This document shows, piece by piece, positions 8,101 to 17,614 of a DNA stretch of 64,000 nucleotides. Numbering within the stretch: position 1 is the first letter of the stretch; every line of letters begins with the position of its first letter. This DNA is from Cyanothece sp. BG0011 (lineage in GTDB: Bacteria > Cyanobacteriota > Cyanobacteriia > Cyanobacteriales > Microcystaceae). The position numbers and the translations under genes were made by a program. The notes beneath the pieces were generated by a model. The model saw only the letters and a list, made by a program, of their open reading frames with translations, had not been told where the DNA came from and ran no database searches. The DNA lies in assembly GCF_003013815.1 (NCBI RefSeq), contig NZ_PRLH01000048.1, positions 1 to 64,000 of the forward strand, read 5' to 3'.

Positions 8101-9483
8101 ATGAATTACCAAACTCAAAAAATCTTGTTAACAGGCAATATAGATGATGAGGCTCACGCTTACCTTTTATGGTGTTGTGAGCAATCAAATAAACTATATA
8201 ACTCTGTTTTATTTTCAATTCGTCAAGATTACTTTGAAAACTGTAATTACAAAACTTGGTTTGATAAAAATGATAATTACAGAAGAAGTCCTCGTTTAAG
8301 ACGGATTAAAGTTAGTTATGCTCAATTATGTAAAGATTTTAAAGATAACGTCCATTACCAGGCAATAGGAGGTCAACAAGGACAACAGACTATTAAGTCA
8401 GTAGTAGAAGCCATAAAAGGATATAACAAGCTTTTGCCAATGTGGTTTAACGGGGAATTAAAAGATAAACCGAAGATTCCAAATTATCGTAAAAAAGGGT
8501 TATATCAGGTTAGTTTTACTTCTCAAAATATCCGTTACGAACCATTAGAAGGAATTTGTTATTTACCTATTGCTAATTCTCAAAGGAAAGAATTAGAAAC
8601 CCCATCAATTATTATTCCTAGTGGTGTAAATTTTCAATTCTTAGATATAGCCGAGATAAGAATTATTCCTCAAACTAATAAATTATGGGCAGAATATATC
8701 TATAAAACTCAGTCAGTTAAAGGATCTAATCTTGATTATTCTCAAGGTTTAGGTATAGATCATGGTGTCACTAATTGGCTTAGTTGCACAACAACAAAAG
8801 GTAAATCTTTCATTGTTAATGGGAGAAAAATTAAGTCAATTAACCAGAGATATAATCGTTTTATTGCCAAACATAAACAAGGTCAACATCAAGATTACTG
8901 GGATGATCAATTAGAACAGGCTACTCATAAGCGTAATTGTCAGATGAGGGATGCTGTTAATAAGGCAGCTAGATTTATAATTAACTACTGCTTAAAACAT
9001 CAAATTGGTAATATTGTCTTTGGTTGGAATGACGGACAAAAAAACTCAATAAATATTGGTAAAACTAATAATCAAAACTTTGCACAAATTCCGACAGCAA
9101 GACTTAAAAACCCTATTCAACAATTAGCCGAATCAGTAGGAATTATCTTTACTGAAATTGATGAAGCGTATAGTTCAAAGGCAAGTTTCCTTGATAACGA
9201 TTTAGTCCCGAATTATGGTGAAAAACCCCAAGGGTATAAGTTTTCAGGAAAGAGAATAAAACGTGGATTGTATCAAACAGCTAAAGGCTGGTTGGTAAAT
9301 AGTGACACTCACGCAGCCGCTAATTGTTTGAGAAAGGTAGCCACACAGCTAGGTTTAGACCTAGCCAGGGTGGGTAAGGAATGCTTGACTGTTCCTAAAC
9401 GGTACGATCTAGAGAATCTGACTAAATCATATCGTAAGCAAGCGGAAATGTGGCTTCAGCCCATTGAAAGCTTAACTGCTTAG
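8101..9483 (+). CDS. tnpB: TnpB-type RNA-guided nuclease (IS605 OrfB family, alternate-Glu subtype)
   Basis: 460 residues. TnpB proteins are RNA-guided DNA nucleases that use RNA from the element's right end. RuvC-I Asp is in LGIDHGVTNW (about 219). The strand that normally carries the RuvC-II Glu reads NIVFGWNDGQ, with Gly at that place; Glu residues 44 and 47 positions downstream (FTEIDEAYSSK) are candidates for the alternate Glu described in some TnpB/Fanzor branches. RuvC-III Asp is in NSDTHAAANCLRKV. The usual CxxC zinc finger is absent and replaced by a FLDNDLVPNYGEKPQG loop, as in other cyanobacterial members. The frame is intact. Confidence 0.9.
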   Translation: MNYQTQKILLTGNIDDEAHAYLLWCCEQSNKLYNSVLFSIRQDYFENCNYKTWFDKNDNYRRSPRLRRIKVSYAQLCKDFKDNVHYQAIGGQQGQQTIKSVVEAIKGYNKLLPMWFNGELKDKPKIPNYRKKGLYQVSFTSQNIRYEPLEGICYLPIANSQRKELETPSIIIPSGVNFQFLDIAEIRIIPQTNKLWAEYIYKTQSVKGSNLDYSQGLGIDHGVTNWLSCTTTKGKSFIVNGRKIKSINQRYNRFIAKHKQGQHQDYWDDQLEQATHKRNCQMRDAVNKAARFIINYCLKHQIGNIVFGWNDGQKNSINIGKTNNQNFAQIPTARLKNPIQQLAESVGIIFTEIDEAYSSKASFLDNDLVPNYGEKPQGYKFSGKRIKRGLYQTAKGWLVNSDTHAAANCLRKVATQLGLDLARVGKECLTVPKRYDLENLTKSYRKQAEMWLQPIESLTA

Positions 9484-9508
9484 AATCTAGGTGTTTTTAA
9501 ACCCTAGA
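9348..9508 (+). other. Right-end hairpins, candidate guide-RNA (omega RNA) scaffold region
   Basis: Two hairpins sit at the 3' end of tnpB: a perfect 7-bp stem GCTAGGT/ACCTAGC with a TTAG loop at 9348-9365, inside the coding sequence, and TCTAGG...CCTAGA at 9486-9508, just past the stop. In characterised IS605 elements the guide RNA derives from this overlap of the tnpB 3' end and the right end, with the guide taken from flanking DNA. Here the flank would begin near 9510-9516. The role is inferred from position and folding only. Confidence 0.4.
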
Positions 9509-9745
9509 GAAGTCAAAAGTCTTCATTTTCAGGCAAATTTTAGGAAAATCGGCAAAATGCCTTTTTTCATAAACTTATGTTAAGCGAAAGAATATTAAAA
9601 TAAATAATAGTTTATACAAATAAGATAAGTTTAAAAAATATTTGAGCAAAGGCAAAATAACACTCAAGACAAAATTGAGGACAATGGGACAATAAGATAA
9701 TACAACCTACCATATAAACTAGAATAAAGAATAAAACGATACCTT

Positions 9746-12547
9746 ATGCTTAAAGCTCTATTTGGCGATCCTAATACCCGCAAAATCAAAAAATTACAGC
9801 CCATCGTTGCGGAAATCAACTTGCTTGAAGAGGATATTCAACACCTATCCGATGAACAACTCAAGAAAAAAACCGTTGAATTTCGGGAAATACTCGATAA
9901 AGCTGACAACGATGAAGAATTAGAGGACATTTTAGAAGAAATTCTACCAGAAGCCTTTGCTGTGGTGCGAGAAGCAGCCAAGCGCGTCCTAGGAATGCGT
10001 CACTTTGACGTACAGTTAATGGGGGGAATGGTACTTCATCAAGGACAAATTGCCGAGATGAAGACAGGGGAAGGAAAAACCCTCGTAGCGACTCTTCCTG
10101 CTTATCTCAACGGACTTACAGGAAAAGGGGTTCATATTGTCACCGTCAACGACTATTTAGCCCGTCGGGACGCAGAATGGATGGGACAGGTTCATCGTTT
10201 CCTAGGGTTAACCGTGGGACTCATTCAGTCCGGAATGAACCCAGAAGAACGCAAGAAAAACTATGCTTGTGACGTTACTTATACTACCAACAGTGAACTA
10301 GGATTCGACTATTTACGGGATAATATGGCCACCGCTATGGCTGAAGTGGTACAACGTCCTCCTAATTATTGCATTATTGACGAAGTGGACTCCATTTTAA
10401 TCGATGAAGCCCGGACCCCGTTAATTATTTCGGGTCAAGTAGAAAGACCCACAGAAAAGTACGTCAAAGCAGCTGAAATTGCCAAACAATTAGAAATACA
10501 AGAATCAGAAGAAGACCCCAAAGATTACGAAGTGGACGAAAAAGCCCGCAACGTATTAATGACCGATCAAGGGTTTGAAAAAGCAGAACAACTCCTAGGG
10601 GTGACTGACTTATACGATCAAGAAAATCCCTGGGCCCATTATATTTTTAACGCCATCAAAGCTAAAGAATTATTCACCAAAGATGTTAATTACATCGTTA
10701 AAAATAAAGAAGTGGTGATCGTCGATGAATTTACCGGTCGGGTGTTGGCCGGGAGACGGTGGAGTGATGGCCTTCACCAAGCGATCGAAGCTAAAGAAGG
10801 GGTTCCCATTCAACGGGAAACCCAAACCCTGGCCACCATTACCTATCAAAACTTTTTCCTGTTATATAACAAACTCTCAGGAATGACAGGAACGGCTAAA
10901 ACCGAAGAAACGGAACTAGAAAAGGTTTATAACCTACAAGTCACTATCGTTCCCACTAACCGTCCCTCTCAACGTTATGACTTTCCCGACGTGGTTTATA
11001 AGACCGAACCCGCCAAATGGAAAGCCGTCGCAGCAGAAGTTGAAGACCTACACCAACAGGGCCGTCCCATTCTCGTCGGAACCACCAGTGTAGAAAAATC
11101 AGAAGTGATCTCAGCATTGCTACAACAAAGTAAGATCCCTCATAATATTCTCAACGCCCGACCCGAAAACGTCGAAAGAGAATCAGAAATTGTTGCCCAA
11201 GCCGGACGCAAAGGGGCCGTTACCATCGCCACCAACATGGCAGGACGCGGAACAGATATTATATTAGGGGGTAACTCTGATTACATGGCCCGCCTCAAAA
11301 TTCGTCAATTCCTCATGCCTCAAATTGTCATGCCAGAAGATGATAACCTTATGACCGGGGGAATGGGAGGCAATAATCGTCGTCCTCAAGGGTTTGGTCA
11401 GGATAGTACCAAGAAAAAATGGCAACCCTCGGCCGATATTTTCCCCACAGAACTCTCCTCAGAAACCCAAACCATGATCAAAGCGGCCGTAAAATTTGCG
11501 GTAGACCAATATGGACAGCAAAGTCTCTCAGAATTAGAAGCCGAAGAAAAGATCGCCATTGCCTCTGAAAATGCCCCCACCGATGACCCCGTGATTGAAA
11601 AATTACGGGAAGTGTATAAGCTGATTCGTAAAGAGTATGACGCATTTACCGATGCAGAACACGACGAGGTGATCGAGTTGGGAGGACTTCATGTCATTGC
11701 CACAGAACGTCACGAGTCCCGTCGGATTGATAACCAGTTACGGGGACGGGCCGGACGACAAGGAGACCCAGGGTCTACTAAATTTTTCCTGAGCTTAGAA
11801 GATAACTTATTAAGGATTTTTGGAGGCGATCGCGTAGCCGGGTTAATGAATGCCTTCCGGGTTGAAGAAGATATGCCTATTGAGTCCAAAATGTTGACCC
11901 GTTCTCTAGAAGGGGCTCAGAAAAAAGTGGAAACCTTCTACTATGACACCCGTAAACAGGTGTTTGAATATGATGAGGTCATGAATAACCAAAGACGGGC
12001 CATTTATGCCGAACGTCGTCGGGTACTTGAAGGGTTAGACCTCAAAGAACAAGTGCTACAATACGCAGAGAAGACCATGGACGAAATTGTAGACGCTTAT
12101 GTTAACCCTGAGTTGCCCCCCGAAGAATGGGACGTAGAAAACTTGGTGAGTAAGGTTAAAGAGTTTGTTTATCTCCTCGAAGATATCACCGCCAAAGATA
12201 TGGAAGATATGACCGTAGCAGAGATGAAAATCTTCCTTCACGAAGAGGTTCGTAAAGCCTACGATATTAAAGAAGACCAAGTAGATAAGGTTCGTCCGGG
12301 TTTGATGAGAGAAGCAGAACGCTTCTTTATACTGCAACAGATAGACACCCTGTGGCGTGAGCATTTACAGTCAATGGATGCTTTACGGGAGTCCATCGGG
12401 TTACGAGGATATGGACAAAAAGACCCTCTCATTGAATACAAACAAGAAGGGTATGAAATGTTCTTAGAGATGATGATCGATATCCGTCGGAATGTCGTTT
12501 ATTCACTCTTCCAGTTCCAACCTCAAGGACAACCTCAAGCTGTTTAA
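9746..12547 (+). CDS. secA: Protein translocase motor SecA
   Basis: Preprotein-translocating ATPase at SecYEG in both plasma and thylakoid membranes, 933 residues. Walker [10 protein letters not shown] (104-112), the DEAD-like IIDEVDS near 211, a PRGTD-like MAGRGTDI, and the helical scaffold [19 protein letters not shown] are all present. A cyanobacterial/plastid-type insertion with Gly-rich [15 protein letters not shown] and acidic stretches lies around 533-630. The C-terminus stops at QPQGQPQAV without the CxCxxxxxxCH/C zinc motif that binds SecB, which fits cyanobacteria. It is followed by a palindrome and the tRNA-Ser gene on the other strand. Confidence 0.98.
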   Translation: MLKALFGDPNTRKIKKLQPIVAEINLLEEDIQHLSDEQLKKKTVEFREILDKADNDEELEDILEEILPEAFAVVREAAKRVLGMRHFDVQLMGGMVLHQGQIAEMKTGEGKTLVATLPAYLNGLTGKGVHIVTVNDYLARRDAEWMGQVHRFLGLTVGLIQSGMNPEERKKNYACDVTYTTNSELGFDYLRDNMATAMAEVVQRPPNYCIIDEVDSILIDEARTPLIISGQVERPTEKYVKAAEIAKQLEIQESEEDPKDYEVDEKARNVLMTDQGFEKAEQLLGVTDLYDQENPWAHYIFNAIKAKELFTKDVNYIVKNKEVVIVDEFTGRVLAGRRWSDGLHQAIEAKEGVPIQRETQTLATITYQNFFLLYNKLSGMTGTAKTEETELEKVYNLQVTIVPTNRPSQRYDFPDVVYKTEPAKWKAVAAEVEDLHQQGRPILVGTTSVEKSEVISALLQQSKIPHNILNARPENVERESEIVAQAGRKGAVTIATNMAGRGTDIILGGNSDYMARLKIRQFLMPQIVMPEDDNLMTGGMGGNNRRPQGFGQDSTKKKWQPSADIFPTELSSETQTMIKAAVKFAVDQYGQQSLSELEAEEKIAIASENAPTDDPVIEKLREVYKLIRKEYDAFTDAEHDEVIELGGLHVIATERHESRRIDNQLRGRAGRQGDPGSTKFFLSLEDNLLRIFGGDRVAGLMNAFRVEEDMPIESKMLTRSLEGAQKKVETFYYDTRKQVFEYDEVMNNQRRAIYAERRRVLEGLDLKEQVLQYAEKTMDEIVDAYVNPELPPEEWDVENLVSKVKEFVYLLEDITAKDMEDMTVAEMKIFLHEEVRKAYDIKEDQVDKVRPGLMREAERFFILQQIDTLWREHLQSMDALRESIGLRGYGQKDPLIEYKQEGYEMFLEMMIDIRRNVVYSLFQFQPQGQPQAV

Positions 12548-12588
12548 AGAACACTTTTCAAGGAGTGTAAAAAAATTATCTCATAACT

Positions 12589-12613
12589 GTAAGGTGGGCA
12601 TTGCCCACCTTAC
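12589..12613. repeat. Perfect 12-bp-stem palindrome after secA
   Basis: GTAAGGTGGGCA, one central T, then TGCCCACCTTAC. The half-site gcccaccttact recurs at 22237-22248, so this is one copy of a dispersed short palindrome. It could stall or protect secA mRNA ends, but there is no T-run after it, so I do not call it an intrinsic terminator. Confidence 0.7.
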
Positions 12614-12650
12614 TTCTGACTTCAAACTTCTGAATTCTGACTTATAAAAA

Positions 12651-12736
12651 CGGAGAGGGTGGGATTCGAACCCACGTTGGCTATTAACCAAACCCGATTT
12701 CAAGTCGGGCGCGTTCGACCACTCTGCCACCTCTCC
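12651..12736 (-). tRNA. trnS-UGA: tRNA-Ser(UGA)
   Basis: On the reverse strand the 7-bp acceptor stem GGAGAGG/CCTCTCC closes the molecule, with G as discriminator base. The anticodon stem CCCGA/TCGGG holds the loop CTTGAAA, giving anticodon TGA. A long variable arm (TTTGGTTAATAGCCAAC) and the T arm GTGGGTTCGAATCCCAC complete a type II tRNA of 86 bases. CCA is not encoded. Confidence 0.97.
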
Positions 12737-12821
12737 TTAAATTCACTCCCCATTCTAACATGGTTGTAGCGTTAGTCTGTTCATCGTGATCAAGAAATAT
12801 AGTTAAAGGTTTAGGTAAAAA

Positions 12822-13595
12822 CTAGCTTGGTGATGCTTGAGTCAACACCCTGACACCTTCAAAAGCATCAAATGTTGTTAGTCTAATTTCAAGAATATAG
12901 GGATTATCCTTCGGTACTTTGATGTAGTCTCGCGTATCAATTCCTCCTGATGTCCATTGCAGTCCTTCAAGCGTTCTCGCCCCAGAAATCTCATATTGGG
13001 TAAACGAAAAAATATCATTAGTTAAATCACTATCTCTAGTGTCAATAAATCCGATAATTGGATTCTCAAATTGGACAACGGCACTAGCAAATTCCCGTTT
13101 CCCATCACCAGGCAATCCAAGAAAGGCAAGGAAGTGACTGTTTACTAATGTCCCTGAAGATAGGACAGGCATACTGTCGCGAGAAGCATCCCAATCATAA
13201 GCTAGATTACGATCATTAACTTGAGTTTTGTCTGGATTGAAATTAGCAAAAAATTCATTTTCGACATAACTCTCATTTGGTTTTGCAATTCTCACATCTT
13301 CCTCAAGGTAAACACCCTGTTTCTCGTCAAATGCGTAAATGACATTGTTAAATTCTGGTACTTCAAAACCACTATCATTGTCGCTGTAAGGAGGAATTGG
13401 CGGATAAAAATCTGGAGAATAGAATTCAATTTGTCCACAAGTTGCACGAAAATTGACACTCTCGCAATTTACCTGTTGAACTAAGGCATCTCCCCAAATA
13501 ATTTTAGCTTGACTCATCTTGGGAAAACCAATAAGTCCTACAAACAAGCTGAGAATTAAAACAAGGAATTGTAGCTTAGAGATAAAGTTTTTCAC
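12822..13595 (-). CDS. Secreted protein, paralogue of the PEP-CTERM protein at 17615
   Basis: 257 residues with a clear signal peptide (KLQFLVLILSLFVGLIGFPKMSQA, cleavage after about residue 30). The mature part resembles the 17615-18352 product block by block: KIIWGDAL against SILWGQSQ, VYLEEDVRI against VTLDRPIGY, GTLVNSHFLAFL against GLVVDSHMVYLA, and FDAFEGVRVLTQASPS against HSALDPLRVLTLSPTQ. Unlike that paralogue it ends right there, with no PEP-CTERM sorting signal, so it is probably released or periplasmic. Two Cys near the mature N-terminus could form a disulphide. Function unknown. Confidence 0.8.
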   Translation of the reverse strand: MKNFISKLQFLVLILSLFVGLIGFPKMSQAKIIWGDALVQQVNCESVNFRATCGQIEFYSPDFYPPIPPYSDNDSGFEVPEFNNVIYAFDEKQGVYLEEDVRIAKPNESYVENEFFANFNPDKTQVNDRNLAYDWDASRDSMPVLSSGTLVNSHFLAFLGLPGDGKREFASAVVQFENPIIGFIDTRDSDLTNDIFSFTQYEISGARTLEGLQWTSGGIDTRDYIKVPKDNPYILEIRLTTFDAFEGVRVLTQASPS

Positions 13596-13635
13596 AATAC
13601 TTATCTTTCAAGAGAAAAATCATGTTAATTAAAAA

Positions 13636-14601
13636 TTAATTAACATTGGTCAGTTCTAGCATAATGTCATACAGACGCTCTGCCCATGTTTGCCAGTTTA
13701 AACGGGTGTCATATTCTCCACGAGAAGACTTGACTAGGTTTTGATACTGATTGGTATCGGAAAAATTAGCTTTAATTAACTCAGCATAATCCTGTCCTGA
13801 TGCGGATAAGGATAACATAAATCCATTTTTGCCTTCTTTAATGATGGTGGGGATACCGCCTACATCTGTCGTCATCACAGGGATTCCATAGGCATTGGCT
13901 TCACAAATAACAATGGGGGAACAATCAGCACGAGTGGGAAAAATGAGAAAATGAGACTTTAACAGTAAATGATTAAATTTTTCTCTTTGTTCAGGAATAT
14001 TTTTATCTAAATAGGGAATCACCCTCAACCTTTGATGTTTATAGTCTGGTGGAGGAGAACAACCTATTACTAATAGTTCAGCATCGACTCCCATCTCAAG
14101 TAAAGATGTTAAAGTCTCAAAAGCCAACTTCCCCCCTTTACGCTCCCAATTTCTACCAATAAATAGCAGACAACAGCGAGAGGCTTCACATTCTTCTTTC
14201 TGCTGAGTATAGTCCAATTGATAAGTCTCAACCAATAATTTGTGGGTGACATCAGATAAATAAATAATGGGAATATCTGTTTCTAAATATTGCATTTCTT
14301 GGCAGGCCACTGGAGCTAAAATCAGATCCAGAGAATTATGTTGCAGTTGTTCTTGAATGAGTTGTCTAAATTGAGGAGCGATCGCGTTTTTAGCCGGGGG
14401 TTGACTTAAAAAACTACCCTTGAGTTTTCGCCATATTTTCCCTGATATTCCTAACACTTTGGGAACTTGAGGATTCCCTAAATTAATCAGGTTAATGGGA
14501 ACGGAATGGAGGGATTCGTGCATCTTATAGAGTGTTCCCGAAAACACCATTCTATCGAGATAATTTTTAGCCGAAAAAAAGCCTACATTTAATTTATTCA
14601 T
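13636..14601 (-). CDS. Glycosyltransferase family 4-like (GT-B)
   Basis: 321 residues. The C-terminal half shows the retaining GT-B donor site: LLFIGRNWERKGGKLAFETL, VIGCSPPPDY, and the E-rich motif DCSPIVICEANAYGIPVMTT followed by DVGGIPTII. The N-terminal acceptor domain is shorter than in typical GT4 enzymes. It most likely adds a sugar from a nucleotide donor to a cell-surface glycan; donor and acceptor are not visible from sequence. It starts 11 bases after the stop of the AP-superfamily gene at 14613, in one transcription unit. Confidence 0.87.
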   Translation of the reverse strand: MNKLNVGFFSAKNYLDRMVFSGTLYKMHESLHSVPINLINLGNPQVPKVLGISGKIWRKLKGSFLSQPPAKNAIAPQFRQLIQEQLQHNSLDLILAPVACQEMQYLETDIPIIYLSDVTHKLLVETYQLDYTQQKEECEASRCCLLFIGRNWERKGGKLAFETLTSLLEMGVDAELLVIGCSPPPDYKHQRLRVIPYLDKNIPEQREKFNHLLLKSHFLIFPTRADCSPIVICEANAYGIPVMTTDVGGIPTIIKEGKNGFMLSLSASGQDYAELIKANFSDTNQYQNLVKSSRGEYDTRLNWQTWAERLYDIMLELTNVN

Positions 14602-14612
14602 GGAATTAACAT

Positions 14613-16277
14613 TTAATCGGTTTTGAGAAGTTGTAACGGCTTACCTTCAAGATATTCAGGAATAGGCGCATCCATTAACGATAATAGAGTAGGGGCTAAA
14701 TCCAAAACGTGTCCAGAGGAAATGGTTGTATTGGCTTCAATGTTCGGTCCAGCGGCCAAAATCAAACCTTTTTCCCTATGACTTCCCGAGCGATAGTGCG
14801 GTAAAGGTCCAAAGCGTCCATAGTCAGGACTATCAATGACATCGGTGGGATAATCATCTTGCCAGACGATAATTAAGTCAGCATCCGGGAGTTTAGGATT
14901 ACGATCATTGGGATCTTTTCGGGTACGGACAATTTTTTTGACCATAGGAATCCCTTGGCGAGGCTCTTTCAGGGCATAAAGCTTTTCACAAATTTCATCA
15001 CACAAGTCATGGTACTCAGAAGCAGTAACCTTTCCCTGGGGTTCTCGTCCTTCGAGATTAATACGAATGTAACCTTCAGCAAAACTAGGAATAGCAAATG
15101 CTTTCATCGAAGGCCATAGGGGTTTATACCATTGTGCCGGATTCCAAGGTACAACTTTTTCTCCCTGGCGTCTCAATTGAGAGTGTGAAATTATATCGGG
15201 TTCCTCGGTTCGGTCAAGATAGGGTTCAAGAATCTGGAAAATCCGTGTTGGGGTTTCTTTTCGTAAAAAACGACGAATGGGGTTGGATTCGTACTTATCC
15301 CCCCACAAATGTCGCTCCCAGTAGTTCCATTTCATTTTCGTCACAGGAGGCGGTAAAGGTTTAGATATATCTCCGTGGGCCAGTCTCCATTGACCGGGAA
15401 AGTTAAACCGATACATGAACTCAGGAAGATAAACAAAGCTAGGTAAGTCAATGGTGGCAGATCCCATTCCATGGGCGGAAAAAATGACAATATAGGCGTT
15501 TTCAGGGGCTTTTTCTAAAATTTTACCGATGGCATCATCCATGGCTTGATAAATAGCCAGTAAGGGATCGTGGGAAATGCGAGATTTGAATGTCTCATAC
15601 AAAGGATGATCCGGTTGACTTAAATGCCAGAAAATATGACCAGCTGAATGAGGGTCGTTAAAAACCGTTAAAAATAAATCCCAATTTTCCCGTTCCAGCA
15701 AATCTCGACAGGTGGCAACCCGACGAAGAATGCCAGTTTTTAGTCTATCTTCTATTCTTAGTGTCTGTTCAAGATTGAGGCATACGGAATAGTCGTTATG
15801 CAAAGCGGGACTTCCACCATGCTTTTTTTCTAATTCTTCGAGGAGGGATTCGGGTAAGGAAGCGGTGGGAACTTGGGGAGAATGAGCCCCCCAACCCCCT
15901 ACCTGAATCCCATTGATTTGAGGCGTTAGCCGAACTTGGGGAACATCAAAGGCCGCTACCCGATAATCTTCTCCTAAGGCATAAAAAGCAGGATATTCCT
16001 TAAAGTCGTAAGCTGCTCGGGTTTCTGTTTCATAAGTCCCTTCTTTAAACCCCATATGGGCCCAGAAACCGGTTTTTTGAGGAGAACAACCGGTGGCAAA
16101 TGTAGTCCAGGCTGTTTCTACATTAGAATCATCAAAGTTCTGTAGTCTTCCATAAATTCCTTGTTCACGAAGACGAGATAAGTTTTTTAAGTATCCTTGA
16201 GACATCCAATCTTCTAGCAGAGAAGGTTCTGCCGCATCCATCCCAATGGCAATGACTGGGTTCCTAGTTTTTTTCAT
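14613..16277 (-). CDS. Alkaline phosphatase superfamily (type I phosphodiesterase/nucleotide pyrophosphatase-like) protein
   Basis: 554 residues without a signal peptide. Family features: IGMDAAEP (metal ligand Asp14), candidate nucleophile in ETAWTTFATG (Thr58/59), FNDPHSAGHIFWHLSQPDHP, FSAHGMGSATIDLPS, and a C-terminal GSHREKGLILAAGP. Two usual metal-ligand places differ: the Asp of the DHG motif is Ala (SAHG), and the Asp of DxxxH appears to be His (HSAGH). I believe this is a feature of the cyanobacterial branch rather than local decay, since the rest is well kept. It may act on phosphodiester or sulfate groups in glycan metabolism given its GT and sulfotransferase neighbours; activity is uncertain. 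Confidence 0.82.
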   Translation of the reverse strand: MKKTRNPVIAIGMDAAEPSLLEDWMSQGYLKNLSRLREQGIYGRLQNFDDSNVETAWTTFATGCSPQKTGFWAHMGFKEGTYETETRAAYDFKEYPAFYALGEDYRVAAFDVPQVRLTPQINGIQVGGWGAHSPQVPTASLPESLLEELEKKHGGSPALHNDYSVCLNLEQTLRIEDRLKTGILRRVATCRDLLERENWDLFLTVFNDPHSAGHIFWHLSQPDHPLYETFKSRISHDPLLAIYQAMDDAIGKILEKAPENAYIVIFSAHGMGSATIDLPSFVYLPEFMYRFNFPGQWRLAHGDISKPLPPPVTKMKWNYWERHLWGDKYESNPIRRFLRKETPTRIFQILEPYLDRTEEPDIISHSQLRRQGEKVVPWNPAQWYKPLWPSMKAFAIPSFAEGYIRINLEGREPQGKVTASEYHDLCDEICEKLYALKEPRQGIPMVKKIVRTRKDPNDRNPKLPDADLIIVWQDDYPTDVIDSPDYGRFGPLPHYRSGSHREKGLILAAGPNIEANTTISSGHVLDLAPTLLSLMDAPIPEYLEGKPLQLLKTD

Positions 16278-16519
16278 TTAACTTACTTGATCTTTCTATC
16301 TATGAGATATTAAAAATATTCAAATTAACTGTATCAACTCAGTCGTTTTTTTTCAAGAGGAATGGGTCTATCAGTCTCTTTTTTAACCATTTTTAGCCTA
16401 ATAAGAGACATTATTGTCTTAATAGTTGTAAATAATTGGTTGGTCGTCCAAGAAAATTCTCCATCAACCTATTATCTTGATCTGCTCGCCACGTTAACCT
16501 TTGAGGATAACAGTCTTGA

Positions 16520-17338
16520 TTACCAATGATAAGAATTATTCAGAAGCTCATACAATTTCTCATTGAAAGGGATAAAGTAGTTCTTGAGTTTCTCTAATAC
16601 CTCGCGATGCTCAGCCGTTATCTCTACTCCCTTGCCCACATTGTAACTTTTCTTTTCTAATTGCTGTAAAATTGCGTCAGGAAACGGCTCGATTTCTAGA
16701 AACTCACAAATTTTATTTAATAAGGCTCTTTTGTTATTTTTTAATTCTTCAAAACTAAGAATAAGCAGGTTATTTTTGTCAAAGTATTGGTAATAGTTAT
16801 TTAATTGTTCTACGTATTTGCCTCGGTTGATATAATCATAAGGATAGATGTCTGGAGCACACTCATTGTTTAATTCTTGGTGAATCGCTTGAGTGAACGT
16901 GCGTTCATCGGCAATTTTCTTATTATTTTCAGCTACTTCAGGATTATTGGCAAAGCTATGGTACATTTTCCAAGCTGAGTAAGCACGATCAACTGGATTT
17001 CTCAAAATGACAATCATTTTAATTGTCCCTAAAGCTTCCTTAATTCGTTGAGGAATCTCAGGAAAGTAAAGGTAACTCGGAGATACGTCAAAGGTTAAGC
17101 GATTCCCTTTTTCGATTTTAGAGGGAAAACAGCCCAAATACCAACTCCACCCTTGACTATAATTTTCTGGGACATCGAAATAACGAACCTCTTTCCAGGT
17201 TTTGTTACCAATAATCTGTGGATGTTGGACTAAATAGTTATATAGAGAGGTTGTCCCTGCTTTCTGCGCACCAATAATTAAAAAGTCAGGAGGAGACTTG
17301 ACCAGTGGATAAATTAAGTCTTTAATCAGCTTTTTCAT
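16520..17338 (-). CDS. PAPS-dependent sulfotransferase
   Basis: 272 residues of the sulfotransferase domain family. The 5'-phosphosulfate loop is FLIIGAQKAGTTSLYNYL (Lys28, Thr29-30) and the 3'-phosphate motif is VILRNPVDRAYSAW (about 109-122). SFEELKNN and the C-terminal Lys-rich segment KKSYNVGKGVEIT also fit. It transfers sulfate from PAPS to a hydroxyl or amine acceptor, perhaps an exopolysaccharide, which its glycosyltransferase and surface-protein neighbours suggest. 242 bases without a gene separate it from the AP-superfamily gene downstream. Confidence 0.88.
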   Translation of the reverse strand: MKKLIKDLIYPLVKSPPDFLIIGAQKAGTTSLYNYLVQHPQIIGNKTWKEVRYFDVPENYSQGWSWYLGCFPSKIEKGNRLTFDVSPSYLYFPEIPQRIKEALGTIKMIVILRNPVDRAYSAWKMYHSFANNPEVAENNKKIADERTFTQAIHQELNNECAPDIYPYDYINRGKYVEQLNNYYQYFDKNNLLILSFEELKNNKRALLNKICEFLEIEPFPDAILQQLEKKSYNVGKGVEITAEHREVLEKLKNYFIPFNEKLYELLNNSYHW

Positions 17339-17614
17339 GAAATAATATCAAGATCAATTATTAAGGGTTTAGGAAAAATCCTAGAGATTATCTATATCTA
17401 AGGGTATGGTTATCATTGTAGAGGTTTTTGTAGGATAGAAAAAGGTCACCATATACTTTTTCTTTGTTTAAAGCTAATCCCTTATTAACAAAGTTATCAT
17501 ACTTATTGACAACAAACTTATGCTATGCTTAGTTAAGCCCGTCTTAAAATCAATATTTATGCACCCCTGTAATTACTTGAATTCATAAAAACACGACGAC
17601 TTCTATACTTAAAA

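Larger units (their letters stand above)
7884..9516 (+). mobile_element. IS200/IS605-family element, tnpB-only, with divergent RHH-like gene
   Basis: The element holds tnpB (8101-9483) and a small divergent gene (7926-8078); no tnpA (Y1 transposase) is present, so it should depend on a transposase in trans. Terminal structure: a left hairpin GCCACG...CGTGGC at 7884-7906 and GGGGTTTTAACCCC at 7920-7933, and a right hairpin TCTAGG...CCTAGA at 9486-9508, right after the tnpB stop. Such subterminal hairpins are what Y1 transposases recognise. Exact ends cannot be fixed without an empty site; the boundaries given are estimates. Confidence 0.7.

Noticed and set aside
12056-12364. Reverse-strand frame of 102 codons in secA
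   Set aside because: Shadow of the secA coding sequence, which is well conserved in the other direction.
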